From NCBI GenBank assembly GCA_963526735.1, contig CAURNU010000002.1, positions 79,303-143,302 on the forward strand: 64,000 bases of DNA. The letters run 5' to 3'. The DNA comes from CAMUQR01 sp963526735. GTDB taxonomy: Bacteria > Patescibacteriota > Saccharimonadia > Saccharimonadales > Saccharimonadaceae. This document shows positions 17,636 to 26,712 of the stretch, one piece after another; the first letter of the stretch is position 1, and every line of letters starts with the position of its first letter. Below the pieces are notes generated by a model. It searched no databases and was not told the origin of the DNA. It worked only from the letters and a program-made list of their open reading frames with translations. Both the position numbers and the translations under genes were made by a program.

Positions 17636-19705
17636 ATGAAAAACAATCAAACTAACAAAAAAACCGCCCCACGGGCGAATTTGCGTCGGGCCGCCCAAAA
17701 GCCCCGCCAAAATTCCTCGGCGATGAAAATCGACGCCAAGGCCGTTAAGGCTGGCAAAAACCAGAATACGTCAACCAGCGCCCCTGCTAATGCTCAAAAA
17801 CCAGCCGACAAAAACCAGATTCGCGTCGCACCCGGCACGCGCCGTGGTGAAGTGATCCGAGCTCAGCGCATGATTTCGAGTGATATCAACCTACGCTCAT
17901 CTCAGCACATCGTCTCAATTCCGGTCAACAAATCCGAGTTTAATGGCCTCCACGGTCAACAAATTTCTCAGACTGCCATCAAACAAGCCAGGTTTAATCC
18001 CAACGCCGTCCGCGTAATTCCCCTCGGTGGCTTGGGTGAACTCGGCATCGGTAAAAACATGACCCTAATCGAATACCAAAATGAAATGGTGCTGATCGAT
18101 ATGGGTAGTATCTTCCCGAACGAAGATTACCCTGGTGTTAGCCATATGACAGCTGATGTATCTTATGTTAAAGCCAATATCCATAAGCTGAAGGCAATTC
18201 TATTCACGCACGCCCACCTTGACCACATTGGCGCTTGTGCCAATCTGTTGCCAGAACTAGCTTCGGGCGGTAAAGTGCCAATTTACGGTACGGATTTTAC
18301 CATCGAAATGATTAAAAAACAGATGGACGAGCTGTCGGAAGATTACAATATCAATTACAATGTCATTAATCCACACGCCCATGAAGACGTCAAGATTTCG
18401 CAACACTTGAGTTTTGAATTTATTCACGTTCTGCACTCGATTCCAGGCTGTGTAGCAATTGTCCTGCGCACGCCGAACGGCATTATTGTTCACTCTGGTG
18501 ACTGGCGCTTCGAAAAAGACCCAATCGAAACTCCGTTCGACATGCCACGCCTCGTGGAAATTTCCCAAAAAGAAGGTATTGCCCTTTTCCTCAATGAATC
18601 CACCAATATCGACTCACCTGGTACACATGCCGTCAGTGAAGCCGAAGTCGGCGATAATATCGGTAAAGTGATGGATCTTCGACCAAACGGTCGCATTATC
18701 ATGAGCTGTTTCTCAAGCCAGATTTACCGCATTCAGTTTATTTTAGAACAGGCCAAAGCGCACGGTCGCAAAGTTGCTTTTGCTGGTTTTAGCATGATTA
18801 ACACTGTTGAAACCGCTCTACGCACCAAGAAAATCCAAATTCCAAAAGACACCATCGTCAAAATCGAGGACACTTTGCGCTTGCCAGACAACCAAGTGGC
18901 AATTATTTGTACTGGTAGCCAGGGTGAGCTTAACGCTGTTTTGAACAAAATGGTCACTGGCTCACATCGCTTCATTAAAATTAAATCAACCGATACTGTT
19001 GTTTTCAGCTCCAACCCAATTCCTGGTAACGAACCGCGGGTTGTTTCAACAGTTGATGGCTTATTGCGCGAAGGTTCTTACGTCATCCAACACCGTCGCA
19101 CTCATTTGACTGGCATTGGTGACCTACACTTATCCGGTCACGCTTATTATGAAGATCACGTCTTGATGCTTCAGAGCCTCCGTCCGAAGAATTACATGCC
19201 AATTCACGGTCAATTCTCGATGCTTCAACACAATGCTGAAATGGCTTACAACGTCATTGGCATGAAAAAAGAAAATATCGTCGTCTGCGATAATGGTGAC
19301 GTGATTGAACTATTGCCTGACCAAACTATCAAACGCAATGGTCGCGTCCAAGCCGGCACAATTATCTATGATTCAGCAAACCACACCATTCACGAGGCAG
19401 TAATCAAAGATCGTTTGCATATCTCGACTGAAGGTATCGTGATTGTCGTGTTGATGATTAACAAAAAGACCGGTCGTATCGCTAAAACTCCCGACATTAT
19501 CTCCCGCGCTTTCATTTATCTCAAAGATAACGAGGAGCTGATGAGTCGAGTCCGTCACTACCTGAAGATCAAAATCGAGAAAACCGATCTACGCAATATC
19601 GATATTAAAGACCTTAAAACTGAGATTAAAGACGACGTCACTCACATTTTGTTTGACTCAACCAAACAAGCTCCGGTCGTGATCCCTGTCATCAATATGT
19701 TTTAA
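17636..19705 (+). CDS. rnj: Ribonuclease J
   Basis: 689 residues, longer than typical RNase J (about 555) because of a roughly 120-residue basic, low-complexity N-terminal extension rich in Asn, Lys, Ala and Gln. The metallo-beta-lactamase core has HAHLDHIG (about 193-200), HSGDWRF and a later SGHAYYEDH. The beta-CASP domain lies between, and a C-terminal domain follows. It is a 5'-3' exo/endonuclease for mRNA turnover and rRNA maturation. Its long leader and the large stem-loop just after the gene are possible autoregulatory elements. The extension could mediate RNA or degradosome contacts; that is inference. Confidence 0.94.
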   Translation: MKNNQTNKKTAPRANLRRAAQKPRQNSSAMKIDAKAVKAGKNQNTSTSAPANAQKPADKNQIRVAPGTRRGEVIRAQRMISSDINLRSSQHIVSIPVNKSEFNGLHGQQISQTAIKQARFNPNAVRVIPLGGLGELGIGKNMTLIEYQNEMVLIDMGSIFPNEDYPGVSHMTADVSYVKANIHKLKAILFTHAHLDHIGACANLLPELASGGKVPIYGTDFTIEMIKKQMDELSEDYNINYNVINPHAHEDVKISQHLSFEFIHVLHSIPGCVAIVLRTPNGIIVHSGDWRFEKDPIETPFDMPRLVEISQKEGIALFLNESTNIDSPGTHAVSEAEVGDNIGKVMDLRPNGRIIMSCFSSQIYRIQFILEQAKAHGRKVAFAGFSMINTVETALRTKKIQIPKDTIVKIEDTLRLPDNQVAIICTGSQGELNAVLNKMVTGSHRFIKIKSTDTVVFSSNPIPGNEPRVVSTVDGLLREGSYVIQHRRTHLTGIGDLHLSGHAYYEDHVLMLQSLRPKNYMPIHGQFSMLQHNAEMAYNVIGMKKENIVVCDNGDVIELLPDQTIKRNGRVQAGTIIYDSANHTIHEAVIKDRLHISTEGIVIVVLMINKKTGRIAKTPDIISRAFIYLKDNEELMSRVRHYLKIKIEKTDLRNIDIKDLKTEIKDDVTHILFDSTKQAPVVIPVINMF

Positions 19706-19715
19706 ATAGACTTTT

Positions 19716-19749
19716 ACCGACCGCTGGTCAATCATGATCACCGGTCGGT
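19716..19749 (+). other. Long imperfect stem-loop between RNase J and the COG0523 gene
   Basis: ACCGACCG pairs with CGGTCGGT, and inner TGGTCA pairs with TGATCA around an ATCA loop, giving 14 pairs with one C-C mismatch. A T run follows only about 13 nt later, so it is not a canonical terminator. It may stabilise or process the RNase J 3' end. Confidence 0.5.
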
Positions 19750-19784
19750 TTAGTCAGAATTATTTTTTTAAAAAAAGGAAACAA

Positions 19785-20774
19785 ATGCCAGAACAACCCA
19801 TTCGCCATATCCCAGTCGCCATCATCTCCGGCCATCTCGGAGCTGGCAAAACCAGCCTGATCAACAGCCTACTCGCTAGTGCCACCGGTCTGAAAATCGG
19901 AGTGATCGTCAATGATTTTGGCAAACTCAACATCGACGCTATGCTAGTTGAACAATCGACCGAAGAGTTAATCGCCTTGTCTAATGGCTGTATTTGTTGC
20001 TCGCTATCGAACGAACTCGACGATTCGCTCAATCAGCTGGCTCATGCCGACAGTCAACTTGACCTCATCCTGATTGAAGCCAGTGGCGTATCTAATCCGC
20101 TCCAGATGACCGAGCTACTTTTTAATTCTGAGAATCAGTTTATTAAACTGCTTGATCTGATTTATGTGATCGATGGCGTTAATTTCGAAACATTATGGCG
20201 CGATAAACCTGATTTAATTCGCACTCATCTGGGCAGTTCGAAGTTAATTTTAATTAACAAAGCCGATCTATTAGCGCCTGACCAACTCTTGGCCATTGAA
20301 ACGCAAGTTCGCGAAACCAATCCGCGCGCCACTATTTTAAAAACTGTCAATTGTCAATTCGATCCAGAGATTTTGCTAGATTTACCGGCTGTCACTCAGT
20401 TGAAACTCGGTCAAACTCCACGCCAACACTTAGCGAATTATATTTCAGTGACCTTTCGCGAACGCCAACCGCTCGACCCGCTAGCTACCACCAAGTTTTT
20501 AAATAATCTACCGAGCGGTGTTTATCGGCTTAAAGGCTGGATGTATTTTGGTCAAAAATCGCTCGGCAATCGTCAGATTTTAATCCAAAAAGTCGGTCAA
20601 ACTCATACTCTATCGGGACAACCTTGGCCGGATGATCAAGAGCCAATGACTGAGCTAGTGTTTATCGGAGTAGATTTTGATGGCGCGAAACTTCTACAAG
20701 ATTTGAAGCAGTGCATTGACCAACAGCCCGATGATGTGCTGGTCGATAACGTAATTGATTCGAGTCGGTTTTAA
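19785..20774 (+). CDS. COG0523 (CobW/YjiA-like) metal-chaperone GTPase
   Basis: 329 residues from the ATG at 19785, which has an AAAGGA SD. An ATG at 19734 lies inside the upstream stem-loop and has no SD. Walker A GHLGAGKTS (about 16-24), the metal-binding SNGCICCSLS (CxCC, about 69-78), a Walker B-like LILIEASG, and the NKAD guanine-specificity motif define the G3E GTPase family. A CobW C-terminal domain follows. Members deliver zinc, cobalt or other metals to client proteins. No metal regulator site (Zur box) was recognised, so the metal is unknown. Confidence 0.88.
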   Translation: MPEQPIRHIPVAIISGHLGAGKTSLINSLLASATGLKIGVIVNDFGKLNIDAMLVEQSTEELIALSNGCICCSLSNELDDSLNQLAHADSQLDLILIEASGVSNPLQMTELLFNSENQFIKLLDLIYVIDGVNFETLWRDKPDLIRTHLGSSKLILINKADLLAPDQLLAIETQVRETNPRATILKTVNCQFDPEILLDLPAVTQLKLGQTPRQHLANYISVTFRERQPLDPLATTKFLNNLPSGVYRLKGWMYFGQKSLGNRQILIQKVGQTHTLSGQPWPDDQEPMTELVFIGVDFDGAKLLQDLKQCIDQQPDDVLVDNVIDSSRF

Positions 20775-20801
20775 CACACCATAATCCCAACCTCAACAAA
20801 A

Positions 20802-20830
20802 AACTACCTGAGCTGACTCAGGTAGTTTTT
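20802..20830. terminator. Bidirectional intrinsic terminator
   Basis: AACTACCTGAG/CTCAGGTAGTT with a CTGA loop, A and T runs on both sides, between convergent genes. Confidence 0.88.
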
Positions 20831-20849
20831 AACAAGATTTAAGTTATTT

Positions 20850-22064
20850 TTAGTGAATGTAGTTATAAGTCGGCACGTATTTAGCTTGGATTGTCGCCCG
20901 AGTAGTGACGTTATAACCAGCATAGTTCATCTCTGACACCACAATATCACCGTTAGCCAACACTTCTTCCACAATACCAACGTGACCATAGCCATACCAG
21001 CCAGAACCAGTCTGGAAGATGGCGCCTGGAGCTGGAGTTTTATTGACTATGTAGCCGGCCTTGTTAGCGCTATATGCCCAACTACTACCATTGCCCCAGA
21101 ATGGTCCAACTGGGCGACCATTACGCGCACGCCACTCATAAGCATGCCAAGTACAGTTACCATCAGCATAAGTGTTACGACGATAAGACAAGTTCGGGAT
21201 GCGCGTGACATTAACGCGACCACCGCTACCGGTTGCGCTGAACAAACCAGAGGTCCACGAAGTATATGACGTTCGTGCCACTGGTCGAGGTGCTACATAG
21301 CCTGGTCGTTCTTCATTCGGCAAGATACCTTCTGGGATAATCACATCGCTACCAACTACCAAGCCTTTAACCTCGATATCATTGAGAATCTGAATGCGCT
21401 GAATATTAGCTTTATATTTTTCAGCGATTTTTTCGATGGTGTCACCAGCTTTAACTTTATAAATAATACCATCAACCGGCAAAATCTTCAGGTCGGTATT
21501 AACTGTTAGATTGTCATCTTTGAGGTTATTTGCCCATTTAATCGTGTTAGTTGAAATTTGATATTGGTCAGCGATTTGCTGAATAGTCTGGCCAGCCTGT
21601 ACACGGTGTAATTTGACACTCCGATTCGTTGATGCTAAGTCAAAAATTGGCGCTGCTTTTGCTACCGTTAACTCAGCATTCTGCAAGGAAACTTCTTTTT
21701 TGATGGCGTTCATCTCTGATAAAATCGCCACATCTTGTGCCACTGGTAAGTTAGCACGTTCCGCCAGGTCCAACGCCACGCCGATGGAAGTGTCGTCGTC
21801 AATGTTAGATTTGACAGTTTTGGCAGTTTTTTGCGCCATTTTCATAGAATCCACTGCCATAGCCTGATCCGATTTTTTGGAATCCAGCACATAACCACCC
21901 GCCATAAAAATCACCAACAATGCAAAAAAGATGGTGTATTTCCAGAGCGACACCTTATGATAGGTTCGTCCATGACGCAGAGCTACGTTTTTTGATATTA
22001 AACGCCGTTTGCGGGCGTCTACTAGAGATAGTTTGAATGATTTTAGATTATTTTTGATACTCAT
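20850..22064 (-). CDS. LysM-CHAP cell-wall hydrolase
   Basis: 404 residues. A basic N-terminus and one membrane segment (about 43-62) anchor it or export it. Two LysM peptidoglycan-binding repeats follow (about 150-200 and 205-250; VKAGDTIEKIAEKY is in the second). A C-terminal CHAP domain carries the catalytic Cys in GNCTWHAYEW and the His in GYGHVGIVEEV. CHAP enzymes are amidases or endopeptidases that cut wall peptides. It likely remodels the cell's own wall during division or acts on a neighbouring cell. It is monocistronic with its own promoter and terminator. Confidence 0.9.
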   Translation of the reverse strand: MSIKNNLKSFKLSLVDARKRRLISKNVALRHGRTYHKVSLWKYTIFFALLVIFMAGGYVLDSKKSDQAMAVDSMKMAQKTAKTVKSNIDDDTSIGVALDLAERANLPVAQDVAILSEMNAIKKEVSLQNAELTVAKAAPIFDLASTNRSVKLHRVQAGQTIQQIADQYQISTNTIKWANNLKDDNLTVNTDLKILPVDGIIYKVKAGDTIEKIAEKYKANIQRIQILNDIEVKGLVVGSDVIIPEGILPNEERPGYVAPRPVARTSYTSWTSGLFSATGSGGRVNVTRIPNLSYRRNTYADGNCTWHAYEWRARNGRPVGPFWGNGSSWAYSANKAGYIVNKTPAPGAIFQTGSGWYGYGHVGIVEEVLANGDIVVSEMNYAGYNVTTRATIQAKYVPTYNYIH

Positions 22065-22137
22065 ATTTAATATCGCTAGGCTTAATTAGTCCAAGTTAAT
22101 CGGCCACTTCGAACCACTGTAAGCATAACTCTTTTAC

Positions 22138-22166
22138 ATTATACCAAAAATTACGCCAAAAGTCTA
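22138..22166 (-). promoter_or_regulatory. Promoter of the LysM-CHAP gene
   Basis: The minus strand has TAGACT (22161-22166), a 17-bp spacer, and TATAAT (22138-22143) with a TGG extended -10. The -35 block matches that of RNase J. Confidence 0.75.
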
Positions 22167-22194
22167 ATTTTCGGGGTTTTTTCGGGACAATACT

Positions 22195-23334
22195 CTAATG
22201 GACAGCACATTTTTTATGGCAATATTGCTTGACGTTACGGTTATGTTCAGCTAGAGTTTTCGCAAAATACGTCTTTTCATCATCACCCGCCACGAAGAAC
22301 AGATAATCAGTATCAGACGGCTGAGCGACCGCCAAGAGCGAACTTTTGCTTGGGGTGGCGATTGGCGTTGGCGTTAATCCGACCACCTGACGGGTATTAA
22401 ACGGCGATTTGATATATAAATCATTCTCAACACCCGCCAGACGTGAAGCGTATTGATAGGTCACATCTGAACCCAGTGCCATTTTTTGTTTGTAGCGTTT
22501 TAAGAACACCTGCGCTACTTTCGCTCGATCGTCCGCTGAATTAACCTCGCGCTCGACAATTGATGCTAAAATAATCCCTTGATAAAGCGTCAGCCCTTGC
22601 TTTTTATATAGCTCCACTAGTTTATTATCTTGAATAAACTTCAAATACTCATCAAAAGTACGCTTCAGCGCATCTTCGGCTGTGCCTTTAGTAAAAATCT
22701 CGTAAGTATCGCCAAAAATTAAACCTTCCAGATTGGTTAATTCTGGCAATAAGTCGAATAATTTATGCTGGCGAAATTTAAACGCCGTATCAATTTGCGC
22801 GTCACTATAGCCGACTTTTTTGAGAGCTTCACGATGCGACGGCGTAGTATCGGTTTTGCTATTACGATGATTTAAAGTTGCACCAGGATAAAAAGTGATT
22901 TTTTTGGTATTTGGCTGAGTTTTTTTGAGATTAGTCAGCAGAGCCTGGATGCTAGGCTGGCGTGGTGCCACTTCATAATCACCAGCTTGGATATTATGAC
23001 TAAACTTGGTGGCTTTTAGATAGATTTTAGCGATTTGAGCATTACGCAATACGCCATGCTTAGCTAGTTCATCAATCACTTGTGCCAACGACGCACCGTC
23101 TTTAACTGTGAGATGAACTGTATCATTATTAGCTGGCGTCAACATCCACCAGCCGGCCAGCGCCATGCCAATCACTAGAAACAGCACTATACCAACTGCT
23201 ATTTTCCAGATTTTTTTGCCAGTCGAATGTGAATGAGCTCGGGTGGTCTTATGGCGTAAATTCAAGTTAGCATCTACCGCCTGTAAATTCGGCTCCAAGT
23301 TCAAATTAATGTCTTTAAAATCATCGTCGTGCAT
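22195..23334 (-). CDS. mltG: Endolytic murein transglycosylase MltG
   Basis: 379 residues with an acidic cytoplasmic tail, one membrane helix (about 43-66), a LysM-like subdomain and the YceG catalytic region. The catalytic Glu lies in ASIVEREVNS (about 257-266), and PFNTRQVVGLTPTPIATPS is the family's conserved tail motif. MltG cleaves nascent glycan strands and so sets their length. It is last in the alaS-FtsA/PilM-baseplateJ-ruvX-mltG unit. The ruvX-mltG pairing is common in bacteria. The SD is AAGGAAA and the stop is TAG. Confidence 0.92.
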   Translation of the reverse strand: MHDDDFKDINLNLEPNLQAVDANLNLRHKTTRAHSHSTGKKIWKIAVGIVLFLVIGMALAGWWMLTPANNDTVHLTVKDGASLAQVIDELAKHGVLRNAQIAKIYLKATKFSHNIQAGDYEVAPRQPSIQALLTNLKKTQPNTKKITFYPGATLNHRNSKTDTTPSHREALKKVGYSDAQIDTAFKFRQHKLFDLLPELTNLEGLIFGDTYEIFTKGTAEDALKRTFDEYLKFIQDNKLVELYKKQGLTLYQGIILASIVEREVNSADDRAKVAQVFLKRYKQKMALGSDVTYQYASRLAGVENDLYIKSPFNTRQVVGLTPTPIATPSKSSLLAVAQPSDTDYLFFVAGDDEKTYFAKTLAEHNRNVKQYCHKKCAVH

Positions 23335-23369
23335 GTTTGTTTCCTTATTTTAAAAATATTAGTTCGTAG

Positions 23370-23774
23370 TTAACGCCCCTCGAGATAATCCTCAAGAATA
23401 ATTGTCGCAGCGTGGGCGTCAATATCGCCCTTGGAGTATGGTTTTTTGTAGCTTTTGAGGCGTTCTTCTGCTAAGACACTGGTTAGTGATTCATCCTTAA
23501 ACACCATTTCACCATCAAAAACCTCCTCCAACTGACTAAAAAACTGCTCGACTTTCTCGGTTTGAGCGGTTGGCTCACCAGATTGATTACGTGGATAGCC
23601 AACCACAATTTTAACGATATTATTATCAAGCGCCAACTTAAAAATCTCGGTCAGTAACTGCTCGGTATTCTCGAGTGCGCCATACGGAATAGCAATTTTA
23701 ATGTTTTCGTCAGCCATCGCCACGCCCACACGTGCGTCGCCATAGTCTAGCGCCATAATTTGTCGACTTGCCAT
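23370..23774 (-). CDS. ruvX: Holliday junction resolvase-like RuvX (YqgF)
   Basis: 134 residues with an RNase H-like fold. IMALDYGDARVGVAMAD at the N-terminus supplies the first catalytic Asp. VGYPRNQSGEPTAQT is the family's central loop, and the C-terminal DIDAHAATIILEDYL supplies the last acidic residues. YqgF proteins act in 16S rRNA 5' maturation and/or junction resolution. It sits between the baseplate-J-like gene and mltG, 13 bp after the former. Confidence 0.92.
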   Translation of the reverse strand: MASRQIMALDYGDARVGVAMADENIKIAIPYGALENTEQLLTEIFKLALDNNIVKIVVGYPRNQSGEPTAQTEKVEQFFSQLEEVFDGEMVFKDESLTSVLAEERLKSYKKPYSKGDIDAHAATIILEDYLEGR

Positions 23775-23787
23775 ATTTTTCAGCTAC

Positions 23788-25374
23788 CTAATTTTTCACG
23801 AAAACTGTAATTTTGTCTTTATTGCCAGGGACTAATTTCACCCAGAATGGTGAGAGTTTAATTTCCACGTCTTTAATACCCTCAATTGAGGTATAATGCG
23901 ATTGCACATCACCCAAAGCCTTACCGCGCGCCTCTTCTTTGACCTGCTCTTTGTCAATGTCAGGCCCAATTTGAGCCTGAGCCGACACACGCATTGAACC
24001 CTTGCCGTCTTTAAATACAAAGTCATTAAACACCACCTGATCAACGCCCGAATTATAGACTTTTAGCTTAGTTTTGTCAGATTTATTGTCTTTAAGAGCG
24101 ATATAGCCAATATACTCCTCAAGAGTTTTCTTCGGCACAGCGCTGATTTGGTATTCAACAATCTGTTCGAGTTTGACTTTGCCGTCTTTAGCTTCTTCAT
24201 CAACTTTGACATTCGACACCAGCTCACCTTCTTTAGTAATTAAACTGTCTTTAATAATTACCATTGACGAGTCAAACTTATTGCGCAGTTCCTTGACGGC
24301 GCTATCATGGCCGTCTTTTAAGAGTTCAGTTTTAGCCTTGTCATAGTCCGCCTGGGTCATCACCCGAATCGTGCGCTCGCTACCGCCAGTCATAGCTGAA
24401 CCAAGAGCCTCAATGTGCGACACGCCCTGAATCGAATATTTACGAGCATCAGCATTACATGATGGGCCTGGCTTGGTTGATTTGACGGTAACTGTTGCCT
24501 TACCGGGCACGGCATCAGACAGAGAAGCACCGCTCGGAGCAGGCACATTGACCGCCTCTTGTGAAGTATAAACACAGCCACCAGCTGAAAAACTCGTACC
24601 AGCTGGAATGGTTTTTGCGCCAAGGTTAGAATTTAATAAAGTAATCGTACCGCCGGCTGGGATTTTCAAATCTTTCGTGCCTGTCACTTCAAATTCATGG
24701 GAACGTTTGCGGTTAGATTTTTGGGTTTGAGCATAAATTAGATTTGTTTCAAACTTAGTTTGATCTGCTTGTTCAACAAAGCTAATACTTGAGGAAATAT
24801 TAACACCCTTAGTGTTAGTAATCAGCGTAATTTCAGCTCGAGGTGCAAAAATAATCGCCCACACCAAGAAACCGCCCAGTACTAACAGCGCTAGTCCGCC
24901 AATGAAGATTTTCTTGCGGAATTTGTCATAATTTGGGACTTTAATTTTAACTGGGGCAAGTTTATCAAAAGGTGTTTTCGCCTTAGCGTCACCACTTGAA
25001 GCTTCGATTTCTTCTTTAGACATACCAGCGAGTTCACCAACACTGAGTTGCGCACCGTCAATAATATCATCGTCGCCGTCAATTTTGAGCGCTGGGATTT
25101 CGGGCATTTCTGGTTTAGAAGTGAGAGTTTTGGCAACTGGGATTTTAGCCACCGCCGACAAACGAATTAGCGCCTCTTGATTAGTAATAATCACCATCAC
25201 TTTTTTGGCTTGTTTAGCGGCATGAGCTAATAATTGCAAATTAACCGCGCTCTGCAAAATCCCAATCTGTTTTGGGGGCACTAGAGCGACAATTTTATGC
25301 TCAGTTTTTTTGATTTTATCGATGATCGAAGTGACATCATCTTTAACGTCTATATAAATTACTTCTTTGGACAT
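23788..25374 (-). CDS. Membrane protein with baseplate-J-like beta domain
   Basis: 528 residues. The N-terminal 75 residues resemble a Rossmann-like domain (KIVALVPPKQ, KVMVIITNQEAL). An acidic linker (about 85-135) leads to one transmembrane helix (about 156-178). The outer part is beta-rich with an IPAGTSF-type loop like baseplate J/gp47 proteins, then a coiled segment and a further beta domain. Proteins of this layout are frequent in CPR genomes and are usually labelled baseplate J family. Its start is 1 bp from the FtsA/PilM-like gene, so the two are coupled. A role in a surface appendage or division assembly is inference. Confidence 0.7.
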   Translation of the reverse strand: MSKEVIYIDVKDDVTSIIDKIKKTEHKIVALVPPKQIGILQSAVNLQLLAHAAKQAKKVMVIITNQEALIRLSAVAKIPVAKTLTSKPEMPEIPALKIDGDDDIIDGAQLSVGELAGMSKEEIEASSGDAKAKTPFDKLAPVKIKVPNYDKFRKKIFIGGLALLVLGGFLVWAIIFAPRAEITLITNTKGVNISSSISFVEQADQTKFETNLIYAQTQKSNRKRSHEFEVTGTKDLKIPAGGTITLLNSNLGAKTIPAGTSFSAGGCVYTSQEAVNVPAPSGASLSDAVPGKATVTVKSTKPGPSCNADARKYSIQGVSHIEALGSAMTGGSERTIRVMTQADYDKAKTELLKDGHDSAVKELRNKFDSSMVIIKDSLITKEGELVSNVKVDEEAKDGKVKLEQIVEYQISAVPKKTLEEYIGYIALKDNKSDKTKLKVYNSGVDQVVFNDFVFKDGKGSMRVSAQAQIGPDIDKEQVKEEARGKALGDVQSHYTSIEGIKDVEIKLSPFWVKLVPGNKDKITVFVKN

Positions 25375-25375
25375 G

Positions 25376-26647
25376 CTATATTCTCAAAAATTTATTAATC
25401 TTATCGCGTAGACCAGCCACTTCGTCCGGTTCAATAGACATTGTATCACAGCCTACCCGAAGCAGTCCAACCGCCGTAATTAAGGTGTGATCATTGAGAC
25501 TATCGGTCTCATCTTTTACCCCAACCACGTCTTTGAGCGAGATATGCTTAATCGTTGGCTGTTTCGTAAAAGGCAAATCTTCCGGCCATTTGTAGTCGGC
25601 TAGTTTTTCGACCATACCAATCAAACTCGAACCACCACCGCACAACAAAATCTGATTTGGCAATTGATCAACCGAGTCAAATTCACTCAGCGCCAATTCC
25701 ACACCTGATAGCCAAACAGCAAGAGTTTTATTAACTGCCATTAGCGCATCTTGCTTGATGTCTTTTTTAATACGCTCATCAGCTAAGTTAATCTTTAAAG
25801 TCTCAGCTTCTTTATAACTTAAATTCAAATCACCCGAAATAGTCTTCGTAAAGCTACGACCGCCAATGCCAAACATCTTCGTGCCTTCCACACCACCGTC
25901 ATTTACCACGGCAATATCGGTCGTACCGCCACCAACATCGATTAGAATTGACGTAAAATGACTAGCTGAATCATTACCAATCACCGAGCGTGATACCGCA
26001 AACGGCTCTGCTGAGACGGCGATCAGATCGAGATTTAGCTCTTCCGCTACACGCTCCAACGCTCCGATATGCACCATTGGCGCACAAGCCGTATAAATCT
26101 GAATAGCCACATCGCGCCCCTGAAAACCAATCGGGTTAGAGACCTTGTAGCCATCAATATGAATCCCGACCAGTGCCGAGTTCACCAACTTCACTTCAAC
26201 ATTATCATTACCAGTTTCGATGGCAATTTGCTTTTGAGCTTTTTCCAGCGCCCGCTCCTGAACCTTGTCAATAATAAAGTCCATCTCAGCCTCATCCAGC
26301 ATCTTATCTGGTTGTGGTCGACGATACCGGATCGTGTGCGTCACACCTTTAACTAATTCGCCAGCGATGCCCATCACGACTTTGGAAGCTTGAACATTAG
26401 CCTGTGCCTCAGCTTCCGAGACTGCGGCTTCACAGTTTTTGACAACATTCGCGATGTCCGCAATCGCTCCAGCGTGCATATCGTTTGGTTGCTGTGGTTT
26501 GCGACCCACCCCCACCACAGTGATTTGGTCGCCATCAAGTTTCGCCAGCAATGCCTTTACGCATTCCGTTCCAACATCTAGCGCCAATACAAAAGTTTCT
26601 TGAATCGGTGGCTCAGCTGATTGTTTGGTGAGTTTTTTGAATATCAT
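25376..26647 (-). CDS. FtsA/PilM-family actin-like ATPase
   Basis: 423 residues from the ATG at 26647. An upstream TTG at 26665 overlaps the -10 box and is rejected. Actin-fold motifs: VLALDVGTECVKALL (phosphate 1), ILIDVGGGTTDIAVV (phosphate 2, about 230) and QILLCGGGSSLIGM (adenosine). The middle has the SHS2-type region seen in FtsA and PilM. It probably polymerises at the membrane to organise division or a pilus-like assembly. The partner membrane protein is the adjacent baseplate-J-like gene. The -10 lies 6 nt before the ATG, so the mRNA is probably leaderless. Confidence 0.82.
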   Translation of the reverse strand: MIFKKLTKQSAEPPIQETFVLALDVGTECVKALLAKLDGDQITVVGVGRKPQQPNDMHAGAIADIANVVKNCEAAVSEAEAQANVQASKVVMGIAGELVKGVTHTIRYRRPQPDKMLDEAEMDFIIDKVQERALEKAQKQIAIETGNDNVEVKLVNSALVGIHIDGYKVSNPIGFQGRDVAIQIYTACAPMVHIGALERVAEELNLDLIAVSAEPFAVSRSVIGNDSASHFTSILIDVGGGTTDIAVVNDGGVEGTKMFGIGGRSFTKTISGDLNLSYKEAETLKINLADERIKKDIKQDALMAVNKTLAVWLSGVELALSEFDSVDQLPNQILLCGGGSSLIGMVEKLADYKWPEDLPFTKQPTIKHISLKDVVGVKDETDSLNDHTLITAVGLLRVGCDTMSIEPDEVAGLRDKINKFLRI

Positions 26648-26653
26648 GGCTTC

Positions 26654-26659
26654 ATTATA
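26654..26659 (-). promoter_or_regulatory. Leaderless promoter of the FtsA/PilM-like gene
   Basis: TATAAT on the minus strand ends 6 nt before the ATG. A TTTATT box lies 17 bp upstream. Confidence 0.6.
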
Positions 26660-26712
26660 TAACAATTATGCTTAGAAATAAACCTTTTTCTTGCCAGGTT
26701 AAGCACGGAATG

